From CAWKGC01 sp963849005 (GTDB lineage: Bacteria > Pseudomonadota > Gammaproteobacteria > Burkholderiales > Usitatibacteraceae): a DNA stretch of 29,443 nt. The notes under the pieces were generated by a model, which had not been told where the DNA came from, did not search any database, and saw only the letters and a list, made by a program, of their open reading frames with translations. The translations under genes were made by a program, and so were the position numbers. The stretch covers positions 1 through 29,443 of the forward strand of contig CAWKGC010000005.1 in the NCBI GenBank assembly GCA_963849005.1, given 5' to 3'. Shown here piece after piece: positions 18,918 through 26,804 of this stretch (position 1 is its first letter; the number at the start of each line of letters is the position of its first letter).

Positions 18918-19051
18918 GCGTTTGGAGACTTTCCCTTGTCGTCTAGCGGGCCGCCGGCGCTGTATCGCTTGCCGCGCATTCCGGGCAGAATCGACAGACG
19001 CGCCCCGTCGATGCGCGGAGGCGTGCACCCAACCAAATGAGGAAACAAGCC

Positions 19052-19372
19052 ATGCCCAAGTATCTTTTCGAAGCGCACTACACGGCCGAAGGCGCCAAGG
19101 CGATCGCGAGCAAGGGCGGCAGCGCCCGCAAGGCCGCGGTGGACAAGGCCGTCAAGGGCCTCGGCGGCAAGCTCGAGTGTTTTTACTTTGCTTTCGGCGG
19201 CGTCGATGCCTTCGTGATCTGCGATCTTCCCGACAACAAGACCGCCGCGGCGATGGCGCTTGCCGTCAGCCAGTCCGGCTTGGCCGCCACCAGGACCGTG
19301 GTGTTGCTCACCGGCGCGGAAGTCGACGCGGCAGCGAAGATGTCCGTCAAGTACAAGCCGCCGGGGAAGTAA
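19052..19372 (+). CDS. GYD-domain protein
   Basis: A 106-residue cytoplasmic protein with the GYD-domain pattern: MPKYLFEAHYT at the start, the central FYFAFGGVDAFVICDLPDN (related to GxYD) and a C-terminal VLLTGAEVD segment. The family forms ferredoxin-like ABM-type folds and has no established function. The start is the ATG with GAGG upstream; an earlier ATG five codons before would shorten the leader. It stands alone between two intergenic gaps, so it is probably monocistronic. Confidence 0.7.
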   Translation: MPKYLFEAHYTAEGAKAIASKGGSARKAAVDKAVKGLGGKLECFYFAFGGVDAFVICDLPDNKTAAAMALAVSQSGLAATRTVVLLTGAEVDAAAKMSVKYKPPGK

Positions 19373-19418
19373 GCTCGCGCGGCAGGTCCGCAAGTAAAGG
19401 ACAGCAGGAAAACTGCGC

Positions 19419-19440
19419 GCCGGGCCGCTCGCGGCCCGGC
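19419..19440. terminator. Hairpin between convergent genes, terminator candidate
   Basis: A perfect 10-base stem (19419-19428 GCCGGGCCGC with 19431-19440) has a 2-base loop, and a second weaker hairpin sits at 19456-19476. Neither is followed by a clear T-run on either strand. They lie between the convergent GYD and GNAT genes, a normal place for a transcription barrier. Confidence 0.35.
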
Positions 19441-19498
19441 ATCGCGATCAGCGGAACCGGCCTTTTGGCTGCCGGTCGCGAGGTTCGCGCAGAGCAGG

Positions 19499-19993
19499 TC
19501 ACAAGGCCGCGACCATGAGGTGATAGGTGTTTCGCAGCTCCCGCTTCACGAATCCGCAGCGCTCGTACATCGCGATCGCCGGGTTCAGCGGATGCACCGT
19601 CAGCGAGACTTGCCGGTAGCCGTATTGCCGCGCGGCTTCGAGCGCCGCGAACATCAACTGCCGGCCGTACCCCTGGTGCTGAAATTCCGGAAGCAGCGCG
19701 ATGCCGAGCTGCGGCGTGGTCTCGTCGACATAAGCGAGGCCCTTACCTTCACTGAGCAGCCGCATCCAGCAGGCGCCGATGGCTGACGATTCTCCGGGCA
19801 GCTCGCCGACGACACCGACGTCGCCTTCGCGTCCCCACGATTCTGCATAGATGCGCACGCGCGGGTCCTGCAGGATTTCCCTGGGCCGCAACGGTGCGGG
19901 CGGCGGGTCCCACAGCGCGATGTGCAGCCATTCCCAGATTTGCGCCTGGTCTTCCGGGCGCAATGGCCGGATTCGCAGCATCGCGGCAGTCAT
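19499..19993 (-). CDS. GNAT-family N-acetyltransferase
   Basis: A 164-residue GNAT acetyltransferase. The acetyl-CoA site motif A is visible as LGIALLPEFQHQGYGRQLM (the Q-x-x-G-x-G core is Q105-G110), followed by the C-terminal motif with NPAIAMYERCGFVKRE. It would acetylate an amine of unknown nature. ATG at 19993 overlaps the DUF1810 stop (ATGA), so it is translated by coupling. A second ATG four codons later is possible. It is the last gene of the minus-strand run beginning at 22941. Confidence 0.85.
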   Translation of the reverse strand: MTAAMLRIRPLRPEDQAQIWEWLHIALWDPPPAPLRPREILQDPRVRIYAESWGREGDVGVVGELPGESSAIGACWMRLLSEGKGLAYVDETTPQLGIALLPEFQHQGYGRQLMFAALEAARQYGYRQVSLTVHPLNPAIAMYERCGFVKRELRNTYHLMVAAL

Positions 19994-20442
19994 GCGGACT
20001 CCCCCGACTCGTCCAGCAGGCGCAGCGTCGCCGCATCCGGCTTGCCCTGGAAGAATCTTTCAAGCACGCGCTCGAAAACATCGTCCCCGACCATTGCAAA
20101 GAGCGTCATCGACGACTTGAGCTTCATGTCGTCGGGAGAGCCGAAGATCCCGTTGGCGGAGCGGCCCTCGATGGCAAGCACGGCTTCGGCGCATTCGCGC
20201 AGCCGCGCCCGGAGTACGGGGTCATCGAGGTAGGCCCGTGCTTCCGCCCTGCCCTTGACGGCGTAGCGCTTCGAGGTGGCGCTTTGTCCAAGGCCGTCGA
20301 TCTGCGGGAACACGAACCACATCCAGTGCGTGCGCTTCCTGCCGCCTTTCAGTTCCGCGAGGACGCGGTCATAGACGGGCTCCTGCGCGGTGGTGAAGCG
20401 GGCGAGGTCGAAGGGATCGTCGGTCGAGTCCAAGAAACGCAA
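19990..20442 (-). CDS. DUF1810 family protein
   Basis: A 150-residue protein matching the DUF1810 (calpastatin-like in older annotation) pattern: DPFDLARFTTAQ, RKRTHWMWFVFPQ, SATSKRYAV, then ARAYLDDPVL and RLRECAEAVL. The function is unknown. The assigned start is TTG at 20442; there is no ATG near it and no good ribosome binding site, so the exact start is uncertain. A further TTG three codons later is equally possible. It lies 21 bases after the ModA-like gene and overlaps the GNAT gene by four bases. Confidence 0.75.
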   Translation of the reverse strand: MRFLDSTDDPFDLARFTTAQEPVYDRVLAELKGGRKRTHWMWFVFPQIDGLGQSATSKRYAVKGRAEARAYLDDPVLRARLRECAEAVLAIEGRSANGIFGSPDDMKLKSSMTLFAMVGDDVFERVLERFFQGKPDAATLRLLDESGESA

Positions 20443-20463
20443 TGCGGCAATCGAAATGGGGGA

Positions 20464-21228
20464 TCAGCCAGGTTCCAGACCGACCTTCATCAGGATCGGG
20501 CCCGCTGCAGGTGCGGTGAGGAACTTCACCAGCGCCCTTGCCGCTTCGGGCTGGGGTGCGGCGGCGAGCAGGGCTGCGGAATAGACCGTGATGCTCTGGA
20601 TTTCCGGCGGCAATGGCCCGACGTAGGCAACGCCGCTTGCGTGCAGCAGCTCGCTGATTTGCTGGAAGCCCAGGTCCGCGTCGCCCCGTGCCAGCAGTTC
20701 CGCGATCTGCGTCCCCGACGGCGGTTGCTTCACCTTGCCCTTGATCTCGCCAGTGATGCCCATCTTGCCGAACAGCTCCTCGAGATAGCGGCCGCTTGGC
20801 CCCGAAGAATAGGCGATCGACCTGGCATCGAGCACTGCTTTCCTGACCGCCTCGACGGAAGAAACATCGGGCTTCGGAAGGCCGGCACGCACGGCAATCC
20901 CGACGCCGGACTTCGCGAAATCCGCACGGCTGCCAGCAGCCAGCTTGCCTTCACGGATCAGCTTCTCGATATTGGGAGCGGCAATGATGAGGACATCGGC
21001 CACCTCACCGTCGCCGACTTTCCGGGCAAGACCTTCGGTGCCGCCCCAGATCGGGGTTACCTTGTGGCCGCTTTCCTTTTCGAAGGCGGCTGCAAGCGCC
21101 AGGAAGGGTTCCTTGAGGGCGTTGGCCACCATCACCTTTATCTCGGCGGCACCTGCCGGACCCGCGGCCATCGCGATCAATGCCGCGAGGAGCGGCGTGG
21201 ATATCCAGCGTTGCAACGTCACTTTCAT
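20464..21228 (-). CDS. ModA-like periplasmic substrate-binding protein
   Basis: A 254-residue protein with a signal peptide (residues 1-28, ending AGAAE) and the SBP_bac_11/ModA-type fold: GGTEGLARKVGDGEVADVLII, RSIAYSSGPSG and GDADLGFQQISEL. ModA-type proteins bind molybdate or tungstate. No permease or ATPase gene accompanies it, so it is an orphan binder of unknown anion or small ligand. ATG 21228 is chosen because it starts the signal peptide and GGAG lies upstream. An ATG 26 codons earlier overlaps the FNT stop (ATGA). Confidence 0.75.
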   Translation of the reverse strand: MKVTLQRWISTPLLAALIAMAAGPAGAAEIKVMVANALKEPFLALAAAFEKESGHKVTPIWGGTEGLARKVGDGEVADVLIIAAPNIEKLIREGKLAAGSRADFAKSGVGIAVRAGLPKPDVSSVEAVRKAVLDARSIAYSSGPSGRYLEELFGKMGITGEIKGKVKQPPSGTQIAELLARGDADLGFQQISELLHASGVAYVGPLPPEIQSITVYSAALLAAAPQPEAARALVKFLTAPAAGPILMKVGLEPG

Positions 21229-21302
21229 GGGCGATCGCTCCAATGATTGAACGGGGTAAGAGAGGCCGGTTTCGATCAGCTCGGGATGACCTTCAATGGC
21301 AT

Positions 21303-22124
21303 TCATGTAGGCGGGCCCTTGTCATTGGGCCCGCCGCGCAAGTAGGCGACCCAGTAAACCCCCGCGACCAGCAGCGTCCCGCCGACGATGTTGCCCGCCG
21401 TGACCGCGGCGAGGTTCCTGGCGCTGCCCGCGACCGACACCGCGCCTTGCTGGTCGAGTGCCAGGCCGTAGGGCAGGAAGAACCAGTTGGCGATCGAATG
21501 CTCGAACCCGAGGGCCACGAAAGCGGTGATGGGAAACACGATCGCGAGGATCTTGTCGGTCACGCTGCGCCCGCCCATCGCGAGCCAGACTGCCAGGCAC
21601 ACGAGGGCATTGCACAGCACGCCGCGCGCAAAGGCCTCGCCAAGGGAAAGGCCGGCCTTCGCGCGGGCGATCTGGACTGCCGTTTCGCCGACGGCGCCGG
21701 CGCCCATGCTGCCGGTGTCCGCCCACAGGATGAACAGGACCGTCCCGAGACAACCCGCCACGTTCCCGAGATAGGCGAGGAACCAGTTCCGCAAGACATC
21801 CCGGGTGCCGATCAGGCGGCTCGCCCAGGCCATCGCCAGGAGATTGTTGCCCGTGAAAAGCTCGGCGCCGGCAACCACGACCAGCACCAGCCCGAGCGAG
21901 AAACCCAGGCCACCCAGCAGGCGCGTCACGCCGAAGCCCAGGCCGGACCCGGTGATGATGACCGTGAAAAGCAGCGCGCCCAGCGAAATGAACGCGCCTG
22001 CGAGCACGGCCAGCACGACGAGCGTGACGGTATCCATCTGCGCTTTCGCCACGCCCAGCCGCTCGACCATTGCGGCGATCTCGCGCGGAGGATGCGCGTC
22101 TGCGAGGTGAGGCGTCTTGTCCAT
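21303..22124 (-). CDS. Formate/nitrite (FNT) channel protein
   Basis: A 273-residue integral membrane protein of the FocA/NirC family with six hydrophobic segments (first about 31-55). Family signatures are visible: ELFTGNN in the first half and the conserved channel histidine in FEHSIANWFFLP in the second half. FNT proteins form pentameric channels for formate, nitrite, acetate or hydrosulfide. Which ion is carried here is not evident. The ATG lacks a strong ribosome binding site; GFA-type gene ends 44 bases upstream. Its stop overlaps an ATG of the ModA-like frame. Confidence 0.85.
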   Translation of the reverse strand: MDKTPHLADAHPPREIAAMVERLGVAKAQMDTVTLVVLAVLAGAFISLGALLFTVIITGSGLGFGVTRLLGGLGFSLGLVLVVVAGAELFTGNNLLAMAWASRLIGTRDVLRNWFLAYLGNVAGCLGTVLFILWADTGSMGAGAVGETAVQIARAKAGLSLGEAFARGVLCNALVCLAVWLAMGGRSVTDKILAIVFPITAFVALGFEHSIANWFFLPYGLALDQQGAVSVAGSARNLAAVTAGNIVGGTLLVAGVYWVAYLRGGPNDKGPPT

Positions 22125-22168
22125 GGCTGTCAGTTTACGAGAATGGGCGGGCAGTTCGGCCGACCGCA

Positions 22169-22588
22169 TCATCGCATGCGGACATCGCCGATCCAGTTGC
22201 GCTTTCGGCGCGCAAGGCGGTCCCCGGTTTCCTCGCCTTCGAAATTGGCCGGAGAACGGCGCAGCGACGAAGGATCGACGTTCCCGAAGGTGTTCACGTT
22301 GACGACGGCGTAGAGCCGGCCCTCGATCTCGCATGTGGCCAGCGGGACGATGCCGCAGCGCGAGCAGACATGGAATGTGGCGGTCTTCGTGCCGAACTCG
22401 TACTTCGACACGAGCGCGGCGTCGCAAACCGTGACCGCCAGCTTCGCTTCCGGGTTCGAGGTCCACACGCCTCCGTGCTTCACGCAGAAGGAGCAGCCGC
22501 AGGCCCGCGCCGGGATCTCTGGCGCGTCACCTTCCCAGTCGAGATCGAAGGCGATGTTGCCGCAGTGGCATTTTCCGGTGATGTGCAG
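22169..22588 (-). CDS. GFA/CENP-V family zinc protein, CTG start proposed
   Basis: A 139-residue protein of the GFA (glutathione-dependent formaldehyde-activating) zinc family. The Cys clusters are GKCHCGN near residue 5, ACGCSFCVKHGG (about 33-44), and CSRCG. These make the zinc sites of the family. The name overstates what is known: many members lack the formaldehyde reaction. The proposed start is CTG at 22588, five bases after a strong GGAGG; it gives the usual MHITGKCHCG N-terminus. The next start candidate, GTG at 22618, overlaps the previous gene and has no binding site. It follows the small membrane protein by 14 bases. Confidence 0.7.
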   Translation of the reverse strand: MHITGKCHCGNIAFDLDWEGDAPEIPARACGCSFCVKHGGVWTSNPEAKLAVTVCDAALVSKYEFGTKTATFHVCSRCGIVPLATCEIEGRLYAVVNVNTFGNVDPSSLRRSPANFEGEETGDRLARRKRNWIGDVRMR

Positions 22589-22593
22589 GGAAG

Positions 22594-22598
22594 CCTCC
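22594..22598 (-). promoter_or_regulatory. Ribosome binding site deciding a CTG start
   Basis: GGAGG on the minus strand lies five bases before the CTG at 22588-22586. No ATG, GTG or TTG in the same frame is at a suitable distance, which points to a rare CTG start or to initiation from the GTG at 22618. Confidence 0.5.
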
Positions 22599-22602
22599 GC
22601 AA

Positions 22603-22941
22603 TCAGGTGGCCAGCCACCGCGCCAGCGCGTAAGCCATCCCGGCAGCGTAGAGCGTGCCGAAGATCAGCTTGTTGTGCCTGGCCAGCCACTCGGGAAGGT
22701 AGATGTCGAAATTGTCGCGCCGGTCCTCGGTGTAGCGGGCGGCCATCGAGGTGAGCGGGCAGCGCCATCCGTTGAGAAGCAGTATCGCGACGTCGATGAA
22801 GACGATGGCGGCAAACCAGGCCGCGGCACGGTGTTCACCCAGCCAGGAGGCAACCGGGATCGCGAGGATGCAGGCGACGAAGAACACCCACACGACGGTA
22901 TGCGCGACTTTGATTGTCACAAGGGCGGTGGGTGAGGTCAC
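22603..22941 (-). CDS. Small membrane protein with NGWRCPLT motif (DUF2784-like)
   Basis: A 112-residue protein with about three or four hydrophobic helices (residues 11-33, 42-57 and 93-108). The motif GWRCPLT resembles the conserved motif of DUF2784-type proteins. The segment NFDIYLPEWLARHNK then forms an amphipathic link. The function is unknown. GTG at 22941 is the start used; the upstream sequence has only a weak ribosome binding site. It is the first gene of the six-gene minus-strand run and ends 14 bases before the proposed GFA start. Confidence 0.6.
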   Translation of the reverse strand: MTSPTALVTIKVAHTVVWVFFVACILAIPVASWLGEHRAAAWFAAIVFIDVAILLLNGWRCPLTSMAARYTEDRRDNFDIYLPEWLARHNKLIFGTLYAAGMAYALARWLAT

Positions 22942-23199
22942 GGTGGGTTGACTCTTTCGATGAAGATGACCAGACCCTTTCGCTGCAGCGTCGACGAAAC
23001 GCCCAAAGGCCTGAAGAACGGTAGTGCGAACACCAGGAAGCGAAGTGACGATTCCGCGGAAGCCAGGGCAGGAGGGATGTCATTTGAGTCGAGCGGCCGG
23101 CCACCGACCGCTTTGCTGCGCGAGGCGCGGCCCACGATGCCTCACGTTCCGTTGGAACGCGACGTTGCAACGCCTGCAGCCGTGGACAACCCTGCACGT
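22942..23199. other. Intergenic stretch without a recognised gene
   Basis: Between the minus-strand run and the YHS gene there are about 330 bases. The frames stay open on both strands but none shows family motifs or a good start with a ribosome binding site. The only structure seen is the promoter and palindrome near the YHS gene. Confidence 0.5.
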
Positions 23200-23229
23200 T
23201 TCGCAATTCGACCGAAGCCCACCTATAGA
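23200..23229 (+). promoter_or_regulatory. Candidate promoter of the YHS gene
   Basis: TTCGCA at 23200-23205 and TATAGA at 23224-23229 are separated by 18 bases, each matching four of six consensus positions. Transcription would begin about 40 bases before the start codon at 23275. The stretch is AT-richer than its surroundings. Confidence 0.3.
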
Positions 23230-23238
23230 TACGCAATA

Positions 23239-23252
23239 GTTGTTCAAACAAC
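23239..23252. promoter_or_regulatory. Palindrome resembling an operator
   Basis: GTTGTT at 23239-23244 and AACAAC at 23247-23252 are perfect inverted arms with a 2-base centre. The palindrome sits at or just after the predicted transcription start, where a repressor would block transcription. The binding protein is unknown. Confidence 0.35.
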
Positions 23253-23274
23253 CGGAACCTACCACAGGTGTAGG

Positions 23275-23742
23275 ATGCCCGTGTCCGCACGTCGAATTCG
23301 GGAGAGTCCCATTTACAGAGCAACGATCGTTCTCGCCCTGTGCATGCTCGTCTTGCCGGGCGCGGCTTCCGCACAAGGAACGGGCAGCCCGGAACCCCGA
23401 GTGGTGCTGAAGGGTTACGACCCGGTCGCCTATTTCACCGAGCAAAGACCGGTCAAGGGGTCTTCGGAATACCGGCAGGATTACGACGGCGTTCGCTACC
23501 ACTTCTCGAGTGCCAAGAACCGCGACACCTTCGCCACCGACCCGGATCGGTACGCACCGCAATTCGCCGGGCTGTGCGCGGCAGCGCTTTCCATGGGCAA
23601 TACCTATGAAGCGGACCCGACGGCCTGGAAGATCGTCGACGGGAAGCTCTATGTCTTTCGCTCGCAAAAGGGACTGGAGATGGCCGAGAAGGATCCCACG
23701 GTGCTGACCCGCGCGCGTGAGAATTGGCGCGCTTCCCGGTAA
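23275..23742 (+). CDS. Exported YHS-domain protein
   Basis: A 155-residue protein with a signal peptide (about residues 15-39, hydrophobic ATIVLALCMLVLPGAASAQ) and a YHS-type domain: LKGYDPVAYFTEQRPVKG and YRQDYDGVRYHFSS, then FAGLCAAALSMG. Many YHS proteins are small secreted or heavy-metal-associated proteins; the ligand is unknown. Start choice is uncertain: ATG at 23275 or GTG at 23281, which follows AGGA by five bases. It is convergent with the CadC-like gene, with one base between the two stop codons. A palindrome overlaps the predicted promoter. Confidence 0.75.
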   Translation: MPVSARRIRESPIYRATIVLALCMLVLPGAASAQGTGSPEPRVVLKGYDPVAYFTEQRPVKGSSEYRQDYDGVRYHFSSAKNRDTFATDPDRYAPQFAGLCAAALSMGNTYEADPTAWKIVDGKLYVFRSQKGLEMAEKDPTVLTRARENWRASR

Positions 23743-23743
23743 C

Positions 23744-25492
23744 TCACAACCCCGCCTTACGCAGGCCCTCCTGCATGCGCGCCTGGTTTTCGGGCTGCGC
23801 GAAGCGGCTCCCGAACTGATCTGTGCGGAAGAACGGGTCCAACCGGCGAACCTCCGCCACGGCATGGCGCGCCTCCGTCTCATTGCCGAGCTCGGCCAGG
23901 ATGGCCGCGCGGATCGCGTGGACAAAGGCCGCATCCGGATGCCGCTGGAGGGTGCGGTCCACGATAGCGAGGGCCTCGCGATGGCGCCCCGCCATGTAGT
24001 AGGCGATGCCGAAATGGAAGCCGCTCCCGACGTCCTTCACGCCGGGATCGAAGCGCAAGGCGAGCTCGAAGGCTGCGATGGCTTCGTCGATGCGACCGAG
24101 CCATAGCAGCGTCATGGCGCGGGCATCGAGCGCCGCGGCATCGCTCGAATTGAGCTCGATCGCGCGGTCCGCTTCGGCGAGCGCTTCTTCGAGCCGGCCG
24201 ACCGTGACGAAGATGCGTCCCAGCGTCCCATGGGCGCGCGACTGCGCGCCCTGATCGCCGATCACCACGGCACGCTGCGCGAGCTGGATCGCCCGATTCA
24301 TGGCCTCCGGAGGATTCTCCGTCCATCCGAAGACCGACCGGTTGAATTCCGCGTTGGCCAGCACGACATGGGCTTCCGCGTAGTTCGGCTCCTTCTCCAG
24401 GGCCTTGGCGAGCAATTCCCGTGCTCGGCGGTTCCCGACGCGATCGGAGTTCTCGAGCAACGCTCGCGCGCGTAGCACGAGATCGTAGGCCTCGAGGTCT
24501 TCCGGGGGCTTCGAGGCTGCGCGTTCGGTTTCCCGGCCCGTGACCTGCACGGCGAGGGTTCCGACGATGTTTTTCACGATCCGGTCCTGGATATCGAAGA
24601 CGGCTTTGCCTTCGCCCTCGAGGCGATCGGACCACAGCACGGTTCCCTTCTCCGCGTCGCTCAGCTCCACCGCGACTCGCAGCCGGCCGTCGGCTTCACG
24701 CACGCTGCCGGTCACCACGTAGCGCACGCCCAGTTCGTCGCGTACCGCTTTCGGCGTAGCCGGACGAGTCTTGAACGGTTCGACGGAGTTGCGCGAAATG
24801 ACGCGCAGCCCGGAAAATCGCCCGAGCGCGCCAATGATGTCCTCGGTGAGGCCGTCAGTGAAGTAGTCGCGCTTCGGATCGCCGCTGAGATTGGCGAGCG
24901 GAAGGACGGCAACGATCGGGAGCGAGATCGGGAATCGGGCGGGCGTCTGATCCACCACGATCGGCCAAGGCATGCCCACCGTCCTGGCGATCTCGGGGAA
25001 GACCAGCAGCGAACCGATGGCGATTGCGACCACGCCGCCCGCCACGGCGATCGCGACGCGGTTGCGACGCAGGAACGACTTGCGCGGCTGCGCAGCCGGT
25101 AGCGCCTTTCCGACCCTTTCCACCGGCGCGATCAGCCGGTAGCCGCTCTTGGAAATGGTTTCGATGAATTTCGGCCGATGCGCGTCGTCGCCGAGCGCCT
25201 TGCGCAGCTTGATGATCGCCTGGGTCAGCGTGTCGTCGCCGACGACCACCCCGGGCCATACGGCCGAAAGCAACTCTTCGCGACCCACCACCTCTCCTGC
25301 CCGCTCCGCCAGGTGGACAAGCACCTGCATGGCCTTCGGCTCCAGCCGCGCCGTCTCCCCCTTGCGAAGGAGCTCGTTCTGTCGCGGATGCACGCGCCAA
25401 TCCCCCACCTGCCATTCACTGCGGGGGCTGTTTTCGTTGCCGGCGCTGGTGCTGGACAAGTTCGCCTCGCTTTCGGAATGGCGCTTAACCAC
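23744..25492 (-). CDS. CadC-like membrane regulator with TolB-like and TPR domains
   Basis: A 582-residue, multi-domain transcription factor. The OmpR-type winged helix is at about 28-122 (typical LEPKAMQVLVHLAERAGEVV and RKALGDDAHRPKFIETISKSGYRL). One membrane helix follows near 149-166 (VAIAVAGGVVAIAIGSLLVF). After it comes a TolB/FlgO-like stretch (IVAVLPLANLSGDP to VISRNSVEPF), then several TPR-like repeats to the end. This is the architecture of CadC-type one-component regulators, which sense outside the membrane and bind DNA inside the cell. The start is GTG at 25492, with a weak ribosome binding site. It is divergent from the serine-hydrolase lipoprotein gene, a plausible target. Confidence 0.8.
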   Translation of the reverse strand: MVKRHSESEANLSSTSAGNENSPRSEWQVGDWRVHPRQNELLRKGETARLEPKAMQVLVHLAERAGEVVGREELLSAVWPGVVVGDDTLTQAIIKLRKALGDDAHRPKFIETISKSGYRLIAPVERVGKALPAAQPRKSFLRRNRVAIAVAGGVVAIAIGSLLVFPEIARTVGMPWPIVVDQTPARFPISLPIVAVLPLANLSGDPKRDYFTDGLTEDIIGALGRFSGLRVISRNSVEPFKTRPATPKAVRDELGVRYVVTGSVREADGRLRVAVELSDAEKGTVLWSDRLEGEGKAVFDIQDRIVKNIVGTLAVQVTGRETERAASKPPEDLEAYDLVLRARALLENSDRVGNRRARELLAKALEKEPNYAEAHVVLANAEFNRSVFGWTENPPEAMNRAIQLAQRAVVIGDQGAQSRAHGTLGRIFVTVGRLEEALAEADRAIELNSSDAAALDARAMTLLWLGRIDEAIAAFELALRFDPGVKDVGSGFHFGIAYYMAGRHREALAIVDRTLQRHPDAAFVHAIRAAILAELGNETEARHAVAEVRRLDPFFRTDQFGSRFAQPENQARMQEGLRKAGL

Positions 25493-25597
25493 TTGTATTA
25501 TCTACGCAATCTTTTGTTAGGGAAACGCTAGCCATTCCTTCGGTTTTTCCTTTTCGCTCTCCCCTTTCATGGCTCCAAGCCAACCACGGAGGGCGCC

Positions 25598-26752
25598 ATG
25601 AACCTCACAAAGCATATCGCAGCGGTCGCGGCCATCGGATTCGTCCAGGGCTGCACTTTCGTGAAAACCGTCGTCCACAACAGCGCCGACCTCGACGACC
25701 ACCGCATCTTCGCCAACCGCGCTATCGAGCCCGCCCGCGAGACCTCGTTCCTGCGCACGCTGCCAAGCGTTCCGCGCTTCATCACCGACATGAAAGTACC
25801 CGACGAAACCGGCGCGATCCAACCCCTCGACGAATACCTGGACGACACCCGCACCGCTGCCTTCATCGTCATGCGCGACGACCGCATCGTGTACGAGCGC
25901 TACTCGCGTGGCTTCGACCAGCATTCCCTGCTCAACTCGTTCTCGATCGCAAAGTCGATCGTGGCAACGCTCATCGGCATCGCTCACGCCGAAGGTCGCA
26001 TCAGCCTGGAGGCCACCGTCGCCGACTACCGCCCGGAGTTCGCGGGCACGCCATATGGCACGGTCACGCTGCAGGCACTGCTCACGATGACCTCGGGCAT
26101 GGGCGACGCGCCCAGCATCCTCCCCGGGCGCGCGCAGTACTACTACGGCGACGACCTGCATGAGGTCGTGGGGCGCTCGCAACCGGAAAGCCGCGCGGCC
26201 AACCGCTGGCGCTACAGCGAAGCCGACGTGCAGATGCTCGGCTTCGTGCTGGAAGCCGCCACCGGCATGACGGTCTCCGCGTATCTCGCCGAGAAACTCT
26301 GGACGCCGCTCGGGATGGAATCGGAAGCGCTCTGGGCCCTCGACCACGAAGGCGGCGTCGAGAAGAGCTTCTGCTGCATCAGCGCCCGCGCCCGCGACTT
26401 CGCGCGCTTCGGCCGGCTCTACCTCGAAGGCGGTCGCGTCAACGGAACGCAAGTCCTTCCCGCGCAATGGGCCGCCCGCACGGTGCTGCCCGGCATCCGC
26501 ACGCCCGACGGATACACCCACCAGCACCTCTGGTGGACTCCCGGGGGCGGCGAAGGCGACTTCTACGCCTACGGCCACAACGGCCAGTACCTCTACGTGA
26601 ATCCGAAGGCGCGCGTGGTCATCGTGAAATTCAGCGAGACAAACCGCCAGGATCCGGTGCCGATGTTCCGCGCGGTCGCCAGTTCATTGAAGTCCCCCGT
26701 GCACGTCGCCGAGCTCGACCGGCTCGAGGCGCGAGCGGTCGTGTTGCGCTAG
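25598..26752 (+). CDS. Serine beta-lactamase-family lipoprotein hydrolase
   Basis: A 384-residue serine hydrolase of the beta-lactamase/esterase (class C-like) family. A lipobox is visible (FVQGC, Cys19), so it is probably membrane-anchored. The catalytic S-x-x-K is S116-I-A-K119. The second element reads RYSEAD (YSE instead of YxN), and GHNGQ near the end is the HxG/KTG element. Penicillin-binding or esterase activity is possible; the sequence does not show resistance function. GGAGG lies six bases before the ATG. It is divergent from the CadC-like gene across 105 bases. Confidence 0.8.
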   Translation: MNLTKHIAAVAAIGFVQGCTFVKTVVHNSADLDDHRIFANRAIEPARETSFLRTLPSVPRFITDMKVPDETGAIQPLDEYLDDTRTAAFIVMRDDRIVYERYSRGFDQHSLLNSFSIAKSIVATLIGIAHAEGRISLEATVADYRPEFAGTPYGTVTLQALLTMTSGMGDAPSILPGRAQYYYGDDLHEVVGRSQPESRAANRWRYSEADVQMLGFVLEAATGMTVSAYLAEKLWTPLGMESEALWALDHEGGVEKSFCCISARARDFARFGRLYLEGGRVNGTQVLPAQWAARTVLPGIRTPDGYTHQHLWWTPGGGEGDFYAYGHNGQYLYVNPKARVVIVKFSETNRQDPVPMFRAVASSLKSPVHVAELDRLEARAVVLR

Positions 26753-26804
26753 TCCCTTTCGAACCAACCCCAGCACCGTCATTTCCACCAACAAGGAGAT
26801 TCTC

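Noticed and set aside
20464..22941. Formate metabolism operon implied by GFA plus FNT genes
   Set aside because: GFA proteins often do not act on formaldehyde and the FNT substrate is not determined, so no pathway was claimed.
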